This document shows, piece by piece, positions 10,745-18,208 of a stretch of DNA of 44,059 bases; position 1 is the first letter of the stretch, and every line of letters starts with the position of its first letter. Both the position numbers and the translations under genes were made by a program. The notes under the pieces were generated by a model. The model had not been told where the DNA came from, searched no databases, and was given only the letters and a program-made list of their open reading frames with translations. Source of the stretch: Streptomyces fildesensis (GTDB lineage: Bacteria > Actinomycetota > Actinomycetes > Streptomycetales > Streptomycetaceae); assembly GCF_016107395.1 (NCBI RefSeq), contig NZ_JAAIKO010000054.1, forward strand, positions 1 to 44,059, read 5' to 3'.

Positions 10745-10816
10745 TCCGCCGTGGTGTAATTGGCAGCACCGGGGCTTTTGGTGCCCTTTGTCCGGGTTCG
10801 AGTCCTGGCGGCGGAG
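10745..10816 (+). tRNA. tRNA-Gln (anticodon UUG)
   Basis: A 72-nt cloverleaf. The acceptor stem is TCCGCCG paired with CGGCGGA, followed by discriminator G. The anticodon stem GGGGC/GCCCT encloses the loop TTTTGGT, with anticodon TTG at 10778-10780. The T-arm carries GGGTTCGAGTCC. CCA is not encoded, as is common in actinomycetes. It is immediately upstream of glmU, an order I remember from other streptomycetes. No integrase or duplicated 3' end is visible, so it is not in use as an attachment site here. Confidence 0.95.
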
Positions 10817-10926
10817 CTTGTGGTAGCGGGTCCCGGTCTTCACGGCCGGGACCCGCCCGTGTTTCCCCGCCCATACCCCCCGGTATCCTGCGGGTGTCCG
10901 TCACCCAAAGCCGAGGAGCCCCTTCC

Positions 10927-12369
10927 GTGAGCCCCAACCGCCCGGCTGCTGTCGTCGTCCTCGCCGCGGGTGAGGGCACCCGCATGAAGTCGGCCCTCCC
11001 CAAGGTCCTGCACGCCATCTGCGGGCGCACCCTGGTCGGCCATGTCGTGGCCGCCTCGCGCGCGCTCGACCCGGAACACCTCGTCGTGGTCGTCGGCCAC
11101 GCCCGCGAGCAGGTGGGCGCCCACCTCGCCGAGATCGACCCCGCCGCCCGCACCGCCGTGCAGGACCAGCAGCTCGGCACCGGGCACGCGGTCCGGATGG
11201 CGCTGGAGGCGCTGTCGGGCCAGGGCGTCGTCCTCGCCGGCACGGTCGTGATCACCTGCGGCGACACCCCGCTGCTGACCGCCGGAACGCTGCGCTCCCT
11301 GGTCGCGACGCACGAGGGCGACGGCAACGCCGTCACCGTGCTGTCCGCCGCGGTGCCGGACCCGGCCGGCTACGGCCGGATCGTGCGGGCCGCCGACGGC
11401 TCGGTGTCCGGGATCGTCGAGACCAAGGACGCCAACGAGGCCCAACTGGCCATCGCCGAGATCAACTCCGGGGTCTTCGCCTTCGACGCGCAGCTGCTCG
11501 CCGACGCGCTCGGCAAGGTCACGACGGACAACGCGCAGGGCGAGGAGTACCTCACGGACACCCTCGGCATCCTGCGCGAGGCCGGCCACCGGGTGGGCGC
11601 CGCGGTCGCCGCGGACCACCGCGAGATCGCCGGGATCAACAACCGGGTGCAGCTCGCCGAGGCCCGCCGCACGCTCAACGACCGGCTGCTCAACGAGGCG
11701 ATGCTGGCCGGCGCCACCATCGTCGACCCGGCCTCGACCTGGGTCGACGTGGCCGTCGAGTTCGCGCCCGACACCCTGGTGCTGCCCAACACCCAGCTGT
11801 ACGGGGCCACCAGCCTGGCCACGGGCGCCGAGGTCGGCCCGAACTGCACGCTGACCGACACCACCGTGGGCGCGGGCGCCCAGGTGAGCAACACGGTCGC
11901 GCAGAGCGCCGAGATCGGCGAGCACGCCACCGTCGGCCCGTTCGCCTTCCTGCGCCCCGGCACCCGGCTCGGCGCGAAGGCGAAGGCCGGCACGTACGTC
12001 GAGATGAAGAACGCGACGATCGGCGAGGGCACCAAGGTGCCGCACCTGTCGTACGTGGGCGACGCGACGATCGGCGAGTACACGAACATCGGCGCCGCGA
12101 GCGTCTTCGTGAACTACGACGGCGAGGTCAAGCACCACACCACGATCGGCAGCTACTGCAAGACCGGCTCCGACAACATGTTCGTGGCGCCGGTCACAGT
12201 CGGGGACGGCGCCTACACCGCCGCGGGCTCCGTGATCACCAAGGACGTACCGGCCGGTTCGCTGGCCGTAGCCCGTGGCCAGCAACGGAACATCGAGGGC
12301 TGGGTCGCCCGCAAGCGCCCCGGAAGCGCCGCCGCGGAGGCCGCCGAACGAGCCGGTCAGGGTGAGTAA
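10927..12369 (+). CDS. glmU: Bifunctional UDP-GlcNAc pyrophosphorylase/GlcN-1-P acetyltransferase
   Basis: A 480-residue enzyme that acetylates glucosamine-1-phosphate and then transfers UMP to give UDP-GlcNAc for peptidoglycan and other glycans. The N-terminal Rossmann-type uridyltransferase begins AAVVVLAAGEGTRMKS, with QLGTGHA and TCGDTPLL in the nucleotide site. From about residue 265 the left-handed beta-helix hexapeptide repeats start (VGPNCTLTDTTVGAGAQVSNTV) and run to YKTGSDNMF-like and GAYTAAGSVITKDVP segments. GTG was chosen because GAGGAG lies 9 nt upstream. prs follows after a 168-bp gap. Confidence 0.97.
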   Translation: MSPNRPAAVVVLAAGEGTRMKSALPKVLHAICGRTLVGHVVAASRALDPEHLVVVVGHAREQVGAHLAEIDPAARTAVQDQQLGTGHAVRMALEALSGQGVVLAGTVVITCGDTPLLTAGTLRSLVATHEGDGNAVTVLSAAVPDPAGYGRIVRAADGSVSGIVETKDANEAQLAIAEINSGVFAFDAQLLADALGKVTTDNAQGEEYLTDTLGILREAGHRVGAAVAADHREIAGINNRVQLAEARRTLNDRLLNEAMLAGATIVDPASTWVDVAVEFAPDTLVLPNTQLYGATSLATGAEVGPNCTLTDTTVGAGAQVSNTVAQSAEIGEHATVGPFAFLRPGTRLGAKAKAGTYVEMKNATIGEGTKVPHLSYVGDATIGEYTNIGAASVFVNYDGEVKHHTTIGSYCKTGSDNMFVAPVTVGDGAYTAAGSVITKDVPAGSLAVARGQQRNIEGWVARKRPGSAAAEAAERAGQGE

Positions 12370-12463
12370 CGGCACTCCCGCCGGGTCACGACCCGCCCCG
12401 GCGGGGCGTACCGTAAGAGATGCACAGAATGCCGCAGGTTGACGTCCACAGGACGAACCCGCG

Positions 12464-12485
12464 AACTGAGTCTTAACTGAGTCTT
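12464..12485 (+). repeat. Perfect 11-bp tandem duplication in the glmU-prs gap
   Basis: AACTGAGTCTT occurs twice with no spacer, just upstream of the prs leader hairpins. It could be a recent slip or a pair of binding half-sites. Confidence 0.55.
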
Positions 12486-12486
12486 C

Positions 12487-12512
12487 ACGGGGGTTGCCCC
12501 CGAAACCCCCGT
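12487..12512 (+). promoter_or_regulatory. Alternative hairpins in the prs leader
   Basis: CGGGGG at 12488-12493 can pair with CCCCCG at 12497-12502 (3-nt loop) or, with one extra pair, with CCCCCGT at 12506-12512. The two structures exclude each other and end 16 nt before the AAGGAGA ribosome site of prs. Confidence 0.45.
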
Positions 12513-12537
12513 AGACCCGTACAACCAAGGAGACGGT

Positions 12538-13518
12538 GTGACCGGGCTCAAGACGACCGGTGAGAAGAAGCTGATGCTCTTCTCCGGACGCGCTCATCCG
12601 GAACTCGCGGAGGAGGTGGCCCACCAGCTCGGTGTCGACCTCGTCCCGACCAAGGCGTTCGACTTCGCCAACGGCGAGATCTACGTCCGCTTCGAGGAGT
12701 CCGCGCGCGGCAGCGACGCGTTCGTGATCCAGAGCCACACCGCTCCGATCAACAAGTGGATCATGGAACAGCTGATCATGATCGATGCGCTGAAGCGGGC
12801 CTCCGCCAAGCGCATCACCGTGATCCTGCCGTTCTACGGCTACGCCCGCCAGGACAAGAAGCACCGCGGCCGCGAGCCGATCTCGGCCCGGCTGATGGCC
12901 GACCTGTTCAAGACCGCGGGTGCCGACCGGCTGCTCGCCGTGGACCTGCACGCCTCGCAGATCCAGGGCTTCTTCGACGGCCCGGTGGACCACCTCATCG
13001 CCCTGCCGCTGCTGGCGGACTACGTGGGTGCCAAGGTTGACCGCTCCAAGCTCACCATCGTCTCCCCGGACGCCGGCCGCGTCCGCGTGGCCGACAACTG
13101 GTGCGACCGGCTCGGCGCCCCGCTGGCGATCGTCCACAAGCGCCGCGACCCCAACATCGCGAACCAGGTGACGGTCCACGAGGTCGTCGGTGACGTCAAG
13201 GGCCGCATCTGCGTGCTCGTCGACGACATGATCGACACCGGTGGCACCATCTGCGCTGCCGCGGACGCCCTGTTCGCGAACGGCGCCGAGGACGTCATCG
13301 TGGCGTCGACGCACGGTGTGCTCTCCGGCCCGGCCGCCGACCGGCTGAAGAACTCGCAGGTGAGCGAGTTCATCTTCACCAACTCGCTGCCGACCCCGGG
13401 CGAGCTGGAGCTGGACAAGATCACGGTGCTGTCGATCGCCCCGACGCTCGCCTCCGCGATCCGCGAGGTCTTCGAGGACGGCTCGGTCACCAGCCTCTTC
13501 GACGGCGCCTCGCACTGA
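12538..13518 (+). CDS. prs: Ribose-phosphate pyrophosphokinase
   Basis: A 326-residue enzyme that makes PRPP from ribose-5-phosphate and ATP, the precursor for purines, pyrimidines, His, Trp and NAD. Motifs present: KLMLFSGRAHPELAEEVA at the N-terminus, the flexible loop PFYGYARQDKKHRGREPIS, SPDAGRV, and the PRPP-binding loop CVLVDDMIDTGGTICAA. GTG is preceded by AAGGAGA at 4-8 nt. It is downstream of glmU on the same strand, as in many Gram-positive bacteria. Alternative leader hairpins precede it, and a GC-rich hairpin follows. Confidence 0.97.
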   Translation: MTGLKTTGEKKLMLFSGRAHPELAEEVAHQLGVDLVPTKAFDFANGEIYVRFEESARGSDAFVIQSHTAPINKWIMEQLIMIDALKRASAKRITVILPFYGYARQDKKHRGREPISARLMADLFKTAGADRLLAVDLHASQIQGFFDGPVDHLIALPLLADYVGAKVDRSKLTIVSPDAGRVRVADNWCDRLGAPLAIVHKRRDPNIANQVTVHEVVGDVKGRICVLVDDMIDTGGTICAAADALFANGAEDVIVASTHGVLSGPAADRLKNSQVSEFIFTNSLPTPGELELDKITVLSIAPTLASAIREVFEDGSVTSLFDGASH

Positions 13519-13532
13519 ACCATTGATCGACC

Positions 13533-13554
13533 GCGTCCGGTCCTGACCGGACGT
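13533..13554 (+). terminator. Hairpin downstream of prs
   Basis: CGTCCGGTC and GACCGGACG (9 bp) lie 15 nt after the prs stop. The T-tract is weak. A second hairpin, GCCTCCC (13572-13578) with GGGAGGC (13611-13617) followed by TTTTT, may finish termination. Confidence 0.6.
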
Positions 13555-13562
13555 TGATCGAT

Positions 13563-13591
13563 TTCGTCAAGGCCTCCCCGCCGGGTAGACT
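13563..13591 (+). promoter_or_regulatory. Probable rplY promoter
   Basis: TTCGTC and TAGACT are separated by 17 bp, giving a predicted leader of about 125 nt. The promoter sits within the loop of the 13572-13617 hairpin. Confidence 0.5.
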
Positions 13592-13641
13592 CCTGGAGTT
13601 TGCTCGGCGAGGGAGGCTTTTTCGTCTCCGTTATCGGCGCG

Positions 13642-13715
13642 CTCCTCGTAAGTGGATCGGCCCCCGTCGTGGGCCGGGCGACATGTGTCCCAGCCAGTCG
13701 TCTCTTTACGAGGAG
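13642..13715 (+). promoter_or_regulatory. rplY leader stem that covers the ribosome binding site
   Basis: CTCCTCGTAA at 13642-13651 is perfectly complementary to TTACGAGGAG at 13706-13715, with a G-U pair at each end. The second arm contains the AGGAG ribosome site, 8 nt before the rplY ATG. A smaller hairpin (GGCCC...GGGCC) lies in the loop. Formation of the long stem would block initiation, as in ribosomal-protein autoregulation. Confidence 0.65.
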
Positions 13716-13723
13716 TGATTCTC

Positions 13724-14323
13724 ATGTCCGCATCCGAGGTCAAGCTCAGCGCCGAGGTCCGCACCGAATTCGGCAAGGGTGCCGCCCGTCGTGCGCGCCG
13801 CGCCAACCTGGTCCCCGGTGTCGTCTACGGCCACGGCGCCACCCCGGTGCACGTGAACCTTCCGGGTCACGCGCTGCTGCTCGCGCTCCGCACCAAGAAC
13901 GTCCTGATCAGCCTCGAGGTCGAGGGTGAGACCACCTTCGTGCTCCCCAAGGCCGTCCAGCGTGACGCCATCAAGGGCTTCCTCAAGCACGTCGACCTGC
14001 TCACCGTGAAGCGCGGCGAGAAGGTCAACGTCGAGGTGGCCGTGCACACCGAGGGCGAGCTCGCCCCGGGCGGCGGCCTGCTGGAGCACGTCCTCAACGC
14101 CCTCCCGGTCGAGGCCGAGGCCACCCACATCCCGACCTCCGTCTCCGTCTCCATCGAGGGCCTGGAGGCCGGCGCCGCCATCCTCGCGAAGGACATCACG
14201 CTGCCGGAAGGCACCGTGCTGACGATCGACGGCGACACCGTCGTCATCCAGATCGTCGCCCCGCAGGCCGAGGAGCCGGCGGACGAGTCCGCCACCCCGG
14301 CCGGCGAGACCACCGAGGCCTGA
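13724..14323 (+). CDS. rplY: 50S ribosomal protein bL25 (CTC form)
   Basis: A 199-residue 5S-rRNA-binding protein of the large subunit. Residues 1-95 form the L25 beta-barrel (VKLSAEVRTEFGKGAARRARRANLVPGVVYGHG) and the rest is the TL5/CTC beta domain (FLKHVDLLTVKRGEKVNVEV, LPVEAEATHIPTSVSVSIEG). The tail is Glu/Ala/Pro rich. The ATG has AGGAG 8 nt upstream, itself part of a leader stem that suggests feedback control. It stands between prs and pth, followed by a strong hairpin. Confidence 0.96.
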   Translation: MSASEVKLSAEVRTEFGKGAARRARRANLVPGVVYGHGATPVHVNLPGHALLLALRTKNVLISLEVEGETTFVLPKAVQRDAIKGFLKHVDLLTVKRGEKVNVEVAVHTEGELAPGGGLLEHVLNALPVEAEATHIPTSVSVSIEGLEAGAAILAKDITLPEGTVLTIDGDTVVIQIVAPQAEEPADESATPAGETTEA

Positions 14324-14348
14324 TCCTCCTGGCCTCCGCTGTCCCGTA

Positions 14349-14382
14349 CCGCCGTCCCGCTCCCACCGGAGCGGGGCGGCGG
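14349..14382 (+). terminator. rplY terminator
   Basis: 15-bp stem with one G-U pair (arms 14349-14363 and 14368-14382), 4-nt loop, then TTCGGGTT. It ends the rplY transcript before pth. Confidence 0.75.
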
Positions 14383-14409
14383 TTCGGGTTGCGACGTCAG
14401 TGGACTTGA

Positions 14410-15009
14410 ATGGACGGCATGAGCATGAGCAGTTCACCCGCCCCCGAGGGGCCCTGGCTGGTGGCCGGGCTCGGCAACCCCGGCCCCGAGTACGCCGGCA
14501 ACCGGCACAACATCGGCTTCATGGTGGCCGATCTGCTCGCGGAGCGGATCCGCAGCAGGTTCAAGACCCACAAGAGCCGCGCCCAGGTGGTCGAGGGCCG
14601 GATCGGCGGACAGCGGGTCGTGCTGGCGAAGCCGATGACGTTCATGAACCTCTCCGGCGGGCCCGTCACGGCACTGCGCGACTTCTACAAGGTGCCCACC
14701 GCGCAGATCATCGCCGTCCATGACGAACTGGACATCGACTACCCGACACTGCGGCTGAAACTGGGCGGTGGCGACAACGGCCACAACGGCCTGAAGTCGA
14801 TCACCAAGTCGCTGGGTCCCGACTATCTGCGGGTGCGCTGCGGCATCGGACGGCCGCCGGGCCGGATGGATGTGGCGGCCTTCGTGCTCAAGGACTTCTC
14901 CTCGGCCGAGCGCAAGGAGCTGGACTGGTTCGTCGACCGCTCCGCCGACGCGGTCGAGGCATTGATCTCGGACGGCCTGGAGCGGGCCCAGAGTACGTAC
15001 AACAGCTGA
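14410..15009 (+). CDS. pth: Peptidyl-tRNA hydrolase
   Basis: A 199-residue enzyme that frees tRNA from peptidyl-tRNA that has dropped off the ribosome. Motifs: WLVAGLGNPGPEYAGNRHNIGF with catalytic H33, KPMTFMNLSGG, VHDELDIDYPTLRLKLGGGDNGHNGLKS, and the C-terminal helix ending in YNS. There is no clear ribosome site; ATGs at codons 4 and 6 are equally plausible starts, so the N-terminus is uncertain by up to five residues. It lies directly after rplY, a common pairing in actinobacteria. Confidence 0.96.
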   Translation: MDGMSMSSSPAPEGPWLVAGLGNPGPEYAGNRHNIGFMVADLLAERIRSRFKTHKSRAQVVEGRIGGQRVVLAKPMTFMNLSGGPVTALRDFYKVPTAQIIAVHDELDIDYPTLRLKLGGGDNGHNGLKSITKSLGPDYLRVRCGIGRPPGRMDVAAFVLKDFSSAERKELDWFVDRSADAVEALISDGLERAQSTYNS

Positions 15010-15071
15010 CTCCGGCCGCCGTCGGCCGCGGCGGTTGACTCCATGGCGTGTCATGGCCAAAGATCGCCCGC

Positions 15072-15566
15072 ATGGTCAAACGGAGCCGGTCCCGCCGGAT
15101 GGCGGAGAGTGCCTGGGGCGTGCTGCTCGTCGGCAAGGCCGTGATCCTGTCGGCGGCGGTCGCCCTGCTGCTCGCCTCGGGTGTGTGGGTGTCCTGGGGG
15201 ACGGCCCAGCACGTGATGCTCTCCAAGGGCCGCGAGCGCGGCACCATGACGGTGGCGGCCTGCGGCGACAAGACCTGCACCGGCCCCTTCGCCCCCGCCG
15301 GGGCCGCCACGGCGCGGCCCCGGGTCACCATCACCCGGTCCGTCACCCACCGCACCGGCGAGAAGCTCAAGGTCGCCGTGGAACCCGGCACCGACGACGT
15401 CGTACGCACCGGCTGGGCCGGCGTGCTGTACGCCTGGGTCCCGCTCGGCGGCGCCCTCCTGCTGGCCGCCCTGGTGCTCGCGGGGGGCCTGCGGATGCCC
15501 CGCAGCGCCTGGACGGCCGGCCTGGCGGGCGCGGCCCTGATGGTCGCCGCCTTCGCCCTGCTGTAG
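15072..15566 (+). CDS. Small membrane protein, unknown function
   Basis: A 164-residue protein with three hydrophobic segments (about residues 17-40, 115-135 and 142-163) and an outside loop with two cysteines in VAACGDKTCTGPF. The start is inferred from a promoter: TTGACT at 15035, an AAAGAT -10 at 15059-15064 and the ATG at the expected start point, so the mRNA would be leaderless. A GTG 24 nt upstream is in frame but has no ribosome site. Loop size and cysteines suggest a disulfide-bonded extracytoplasmic loop (inference). I do not recognise the family. Confidence 0.75.
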   Translation: MVKRSRSRRMAESAWGVLLVGKAVILSAAVALLLASGVWVSWGTAQHVMLSKGRERGTMTVAACGDKTCTGPFAPAGAATARPRVTITRSVTHRTGEKLKVAVEPGTDDVVRTGWAGVLYAWVPLGGALLLAALVLAGGLRMPRSAWTAGLAGAALMVAAFALL

Positions 15567-15589
15567 CGGGCGCCTGCGCAGCGCGCCGC

Positions 15590-15955
15590 TCAGGAGGGGT
15601 CGGGCTCCAGGAACTCCAGGCGGTTGCCGAACGGGTCGTCGGAGTAGAAGCGCCGGTGCCCCGGGAGGTTGTCGTCCCACACGACGGTCGCGCCGCGCTC
15701 CTCCAGCCGCCGGGCGTACGCGGTGATGCCGTCGACCCTGATGCCCGGATGCGCCTTCCTGGCCGGGCGGAAGCCCTCCTCGACCCCGATGTGGATCTGG
15801 GCCGCGCCGGAGCCGAACCAGCAGCCGCCCCGGGCGGCGAGCACCGGCGGCTTGGGGAGTTCGGTCATGCCGAGGACGTCCCCGTAGAAGGCGCGCAGCG
15901 CGTCCTCGCTGCCGGGCGGTGCCGCGAGCTGTACGTGGTCGAGAGCGCTGATCAC
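15590..15955 (-). CDS. VOC-family (glyoxalase/bleomycin-resistance fold) protein
   Basis: A 121-residue single-domain protein with the VOC beta-alpha-beta-beta-beta layout: ALDHVQLAAPPGSEDALRAFYGDVLGM, then GGCWFGSGAAQIHIGVEE, then RRFYSDDPFGNRLEFLEP. The usual metal residues (H in DHVQL, H in QIHIG, E in NRLEFLE) are present. The GTG start lies in a GTGA overlap with the tam stop, so it is co-translated with tam. The substrate is unknown; enzymes of this fold include lyases, dioxygenases and drug-binding proteins. Confidence 0.88.
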   Translation of the reverse strand: MISALDHVQLAAPPGSEDALRAFYGDVLGMTELPKPPVLAARGGCWFGSGAAQIHIGVEEGFRPARKAHPGIRVDGITAYARRLEERGATVVWDDNLPGHRRFYSDDPFGNRLEFLEPDPS

Positions 15956-16776
15956 GCGGCCACCCCTGCCTTGCGCGCGACGACGAAGATCCGCCGGAAC
16001 GGGAAGACGGTGCCGTGCGGACCGGCCGGATACGCCGTGCGCAGCAGCTCGCCGTACTCGGCGAGGAACTCCTCGCGGGCGGCGGCGTCGTTCCCGAGCG
16101 CGGTCAGCACGGGGCGCAGCGCGGTGCCCTTGGTCCATTCGAGCACCGGGTCGGGGCCCTGCAGATGGTGCAGGTACGTGGTCTCCCAGACGTCGGTCTC
16201 GCAGCCCAGGCAGCTCAGGCGCTGGAAGTACTCCTCGGGTTCGAGGGTGAGCACGCGGCGGTCGGCGCGGCCGCCCAGCCGGGCCCGCCACCTCGGGGAC
16301 GCGCACAGCTCGGCGAGCAGCACATGGCTGGGAGCGTCGTAGTTGCCGGGGACCTGGAACGCGAAGGTGCCGCCGGGGGCCAGGTGGTCGAGCCAGTCGG
16401 GGAAGCGCTCCGCATGGCCCTCGACCCACTGCAGGGCGGCGTTGGCGATGATCAGGTCGTAGGTCTCGTCGGGAGCCCAGTGCGCGGCGTCGGCGGGCCG
16501 GAAGTCCAGCTGTCCGCCGCCGGGGGTCGGGCCGGCGTAGGCGCGGGCCGCGTCCAGCATCTCGGGCGAGTTGTCGAAGCCGGTGACGCGGGCGGCCGGC
16601 CAGCGGCCGCTCAGCAGCGTGGTGACATTGCCGGGACCACAGCCGATGTCCGCGATGCGCGGCGCCTGCCCCGGGAGGGCGGGCACCCGGGCGAGCAGTT
16701 CGTGGAAGGGGCGGGTGCGGTGGTCGGTGTGGTGCAGGTACTGCTGGGGGTCCCAGGCGGGTGCTGCTGCCGGCAC
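15952..16776 (-). CDS. tam: Trans-aconitate 2-methyltransferase
   Basis: A 274-residue SAM-dependent enzyme that methylates trans-aconitate, a by-product that inhibits aconitase. The GTG start with GGGAGG 7-8 nt upstream gives the family N-terminus WDPQQYLHHTDHRTRPFHELLARV. The SAM motif is IADIGCGPGNVTTLL, then GFDNSPEMLDAAR, and YDLIIANAALQWVEGH. It is divergent from tamR, a MarR/PecS-type regulator reported in S. coelicolor to control tam in response to citrate and aconitate, and a palindrome sits between the two. The VOC gene follows by a 4-nt overlap. Confidence 0.95.
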   Translation of the reverse strand: MPAAAPAWDPQQYLHHTDHRTRPFHELLARVPALPGQAPRIADIGCGPGNVTTLLSGRWPAARVTGFDNSPEMLDAARAYAGPTPGGGQLDFRPADAAHWAPDETYDLIIANAALQWVEGHAERFPDWLDHLAPGGTFAFQVPGNYDAPSHVLLAELCASPRWRARLGGRADRRVLTLEPEEYFQRLSCLGCETDVWETTYLHHLQGPDPVLEWTKGTALRPVLTALGNDAAAREEFLAEYGELLRTAYPAGPHGTVFPFRRIFVVARKAGVAA

Positions 16777-16839
16777 GTTTCTGCCTCCCTGACGGATCCG
16801 GTGGATCTGCTGACGTCCTCTACGGTGCCTCAATTTTTA

Positions 16840-16853
16840 TCTTGACGTCAAGA
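16840..16853. promoter_or_regulatory. Perfect palindrome between tam and tamR (TamR operator)
   Basis: TCTTGACGTCAAGA is a perfect 14-bp palindrome in the AT-rich divergent promoter region, 36 bp from the tamR start and 64 bp from the tam start. Position and symmetry fit a MarR-family dimer site. Confidence 0.8.
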
Positions 16854-16888
16854 GACTTCATATCGACAGAACCACTACACTGATCGTC

Positions 16889-17386
16889 ATGGAGGACGAG
16901 GTCGACCGGCTGGTCGCTGCATGGCGCCGAGAGCGCCCCGACCTCGACGTGGAACCACTCGAGGTGCTCAGCCGCGTCAGCAGGCTGGCCCGGCACCTGG
17001 ACCGGGCCCGGCGGCTCGCCTTCTCCGAGCACAGCCTGGAGCCGTGGGAGTTCGACGTGCTCACGTCGCTGCGCCGCACCGGCGACCCGTACCAGCTCTC
17101 CCCCGGGCAGCTGCTCACGCAGACGCTGGTCACCTCCGGCACGATGACCAACCGGATCGACAGACTCGCCAAGAAGGGCCTGGTGGAACGGCTGCCGGAC
17201 CCCTCGGACCGGCGCGGGGTGCTCGTCCGGCTCACCCCCGAGGGGCGCGAGCGCGCCGACCAGGCGCTGGCCGGGCTGCTCGCCCAGGAGCGGTCCATCC
17301 TCGGTGAACTGACGGACCGCCAGCGCGGCGACCTCGCGGCGCTGCTACGACAGCTGACCGCTCCGTTCGACAACATCCCCGGCTGA
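16889..17386 (+). CDS. tamR: MarR/PecS-family regulator TamR
   Basis: A 165-residue winged-helix regulator. An extra N-terminal helix (EDEVDRLVAAWRRERPDLD) with Trp precedes the MarR core, as in PecS/TamR-type proteins. The recognition region is LSPGQLLTQTLVTSGTMTNRIDRLAKKGLVER and the wing DPSDRRGVLVRLTPEGR. There is no ribosome site; TACACT 8 nt before the ATG indicates a leaderless mRNA. Family knowledge says aconitate and citrate relieve DNA binding. Its last 42 bp overlap the end of the convergent LuxR gene on the other strand. Confidence 0.93.
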   Translation: MEDEVDRLVAAWRRERPDLDVEPLEVLSRVSRLARHLDRARRLAFSEHSLEPWEFDVLTSLRRTGDPYQLSPGQLLTQTLVTSGTMTNRIDRLAKKGLVERLPDPSDRRGVLVRLTPEGRERADQALAGLLAQERSILGELTDRQRGDLAALLRQLTAPFDNIPG

Positions 17387-18208
17387 CGGGACCAGTTCCA
17401 CCGGTCCGACGCCGGCCCGGCGCGCCAGCGCGACCGCCGCCAGCGTCGAGTGCACGCCCAGCTTCCCCAGCACGTTCTGCATATGGGTGCGGACGGTGTG
17501 CGGGGACAGGAACAGCCGCTCGGCGACCGCCTTGCGGCCGAGCCCCGCCACCATGCAGCGCAGCACCTCCTGCTCGCGCGGCGTCAGCGACTCCACCAGC
17601 CGTTCGCTCTCGGTGCGGTGCCGGCGAGCCGCGGTCAGCTCCCGCAGCACGCCCGTGAGCAGCGCGGGCGGCAGATGCGTCTCGTCGCGCAGCACCCCGC
17701 GCATCACGGCCAGCAGCCGTGACAGGGAACAGTCCTTGGCGACCCAGCCGGAGGCCCCCGCCTGCAGCGCGCGGGCCGCGCGCCGGGCGTCGTCCCGCTC
17801 GGCCAGCACCACGGTGCGCGTCGAGGGATGCTCGGCGCGGACCCGTTCCACCAGGCCGATCCCGTCGATCAGATGGTCCGGGATCGCGGGGGCGGCCGGG
17901 CCGCCCGGGTGGTCCGCCTGACGGGGCTCCGGCACGATCCGCGGCACCGCGGTCAGCGTTGCCGCGCCCACCGCGCCTCCCGGCGGGCGGAACACCGCAC
18001 CGAGGTCGGCGTCCACCAACAGCACGTCGTACCTTCGGTTGTCGGCCACCGCGCGCTCCAGACAGCGCTGCGCGGCAGGGCCGCTGCCGGCTGCCGACAC
18101 ATCGACGTCCGGCTCCGCCGCGAGTGCGGCCGCCAGTGATTCGGCGAAGATCCGGTGGTCGTCGACGACGAGAACACGAATGCGTCCCACGGGCCCCACT
18201 CCCGGCAT
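17345..18208 (-). CDS. LuxR/NarL-type response regulator with an inserted receiver loop
   Basis: A 287-residue protein, about 70 longer than usual. The receiver starts at IRVLVVDDHRIFAES (acidic D16-D17), has the phospho-acceptor D66 in DVLLVDADLG and a late Lys (K158) in GWVAKD. Between D66 and the next conserved helix there is an unusual Pro/Ala-rich insertion of about 45 residues (70-113). The LuxR HTH (LTPREQEVLRCMVAGLGRKAVAERLFLSPHTVRTHMQNVLGKLGVHS) lies at 208-254. The ATG has GGGGGAGAG just upstream. No kinase is adjacent. The 3' end overlaps tamR antisense. Confidence 0.9.
   Translation of the reverse strand: MPGVGPVGRIRVLVVDDHRIFAESLAAALAAEPDVDVSAAGSGPAAQRCLERAVADNRRYDVLLVDADLGAVFRPPGGAVGAATLTAVPRIVPEPRQADHPGGPAAPAIPDHLIDGIGLVERVRAEHPSTRTVVLAERDDARRAARALQAGASGWVAKDCSLSRLLAVMRGVLRDETHLPPALLTGVLRELTAARRHRTESERLVESLTPREQEVLRCMVAGLGRKAVAERLFLSPHTVRTHMQNVLGKLGVHSTLAAVALARRAGVGPVELVPSAGDVVERSGQLS

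Noticed and set aside
10745..10816. tRNA-Gln as an integration site
   Set aside because: No integrase, excisionase or duplicated tRNA 3' end is visible, and core genes lie on both sides.
10840..13515. 891-codon minus-strand frame opposite glmU and prs
   Set aside because: It covers two highly conserved genes and an intergenic region; composition is typical of antisense frames at high GC.
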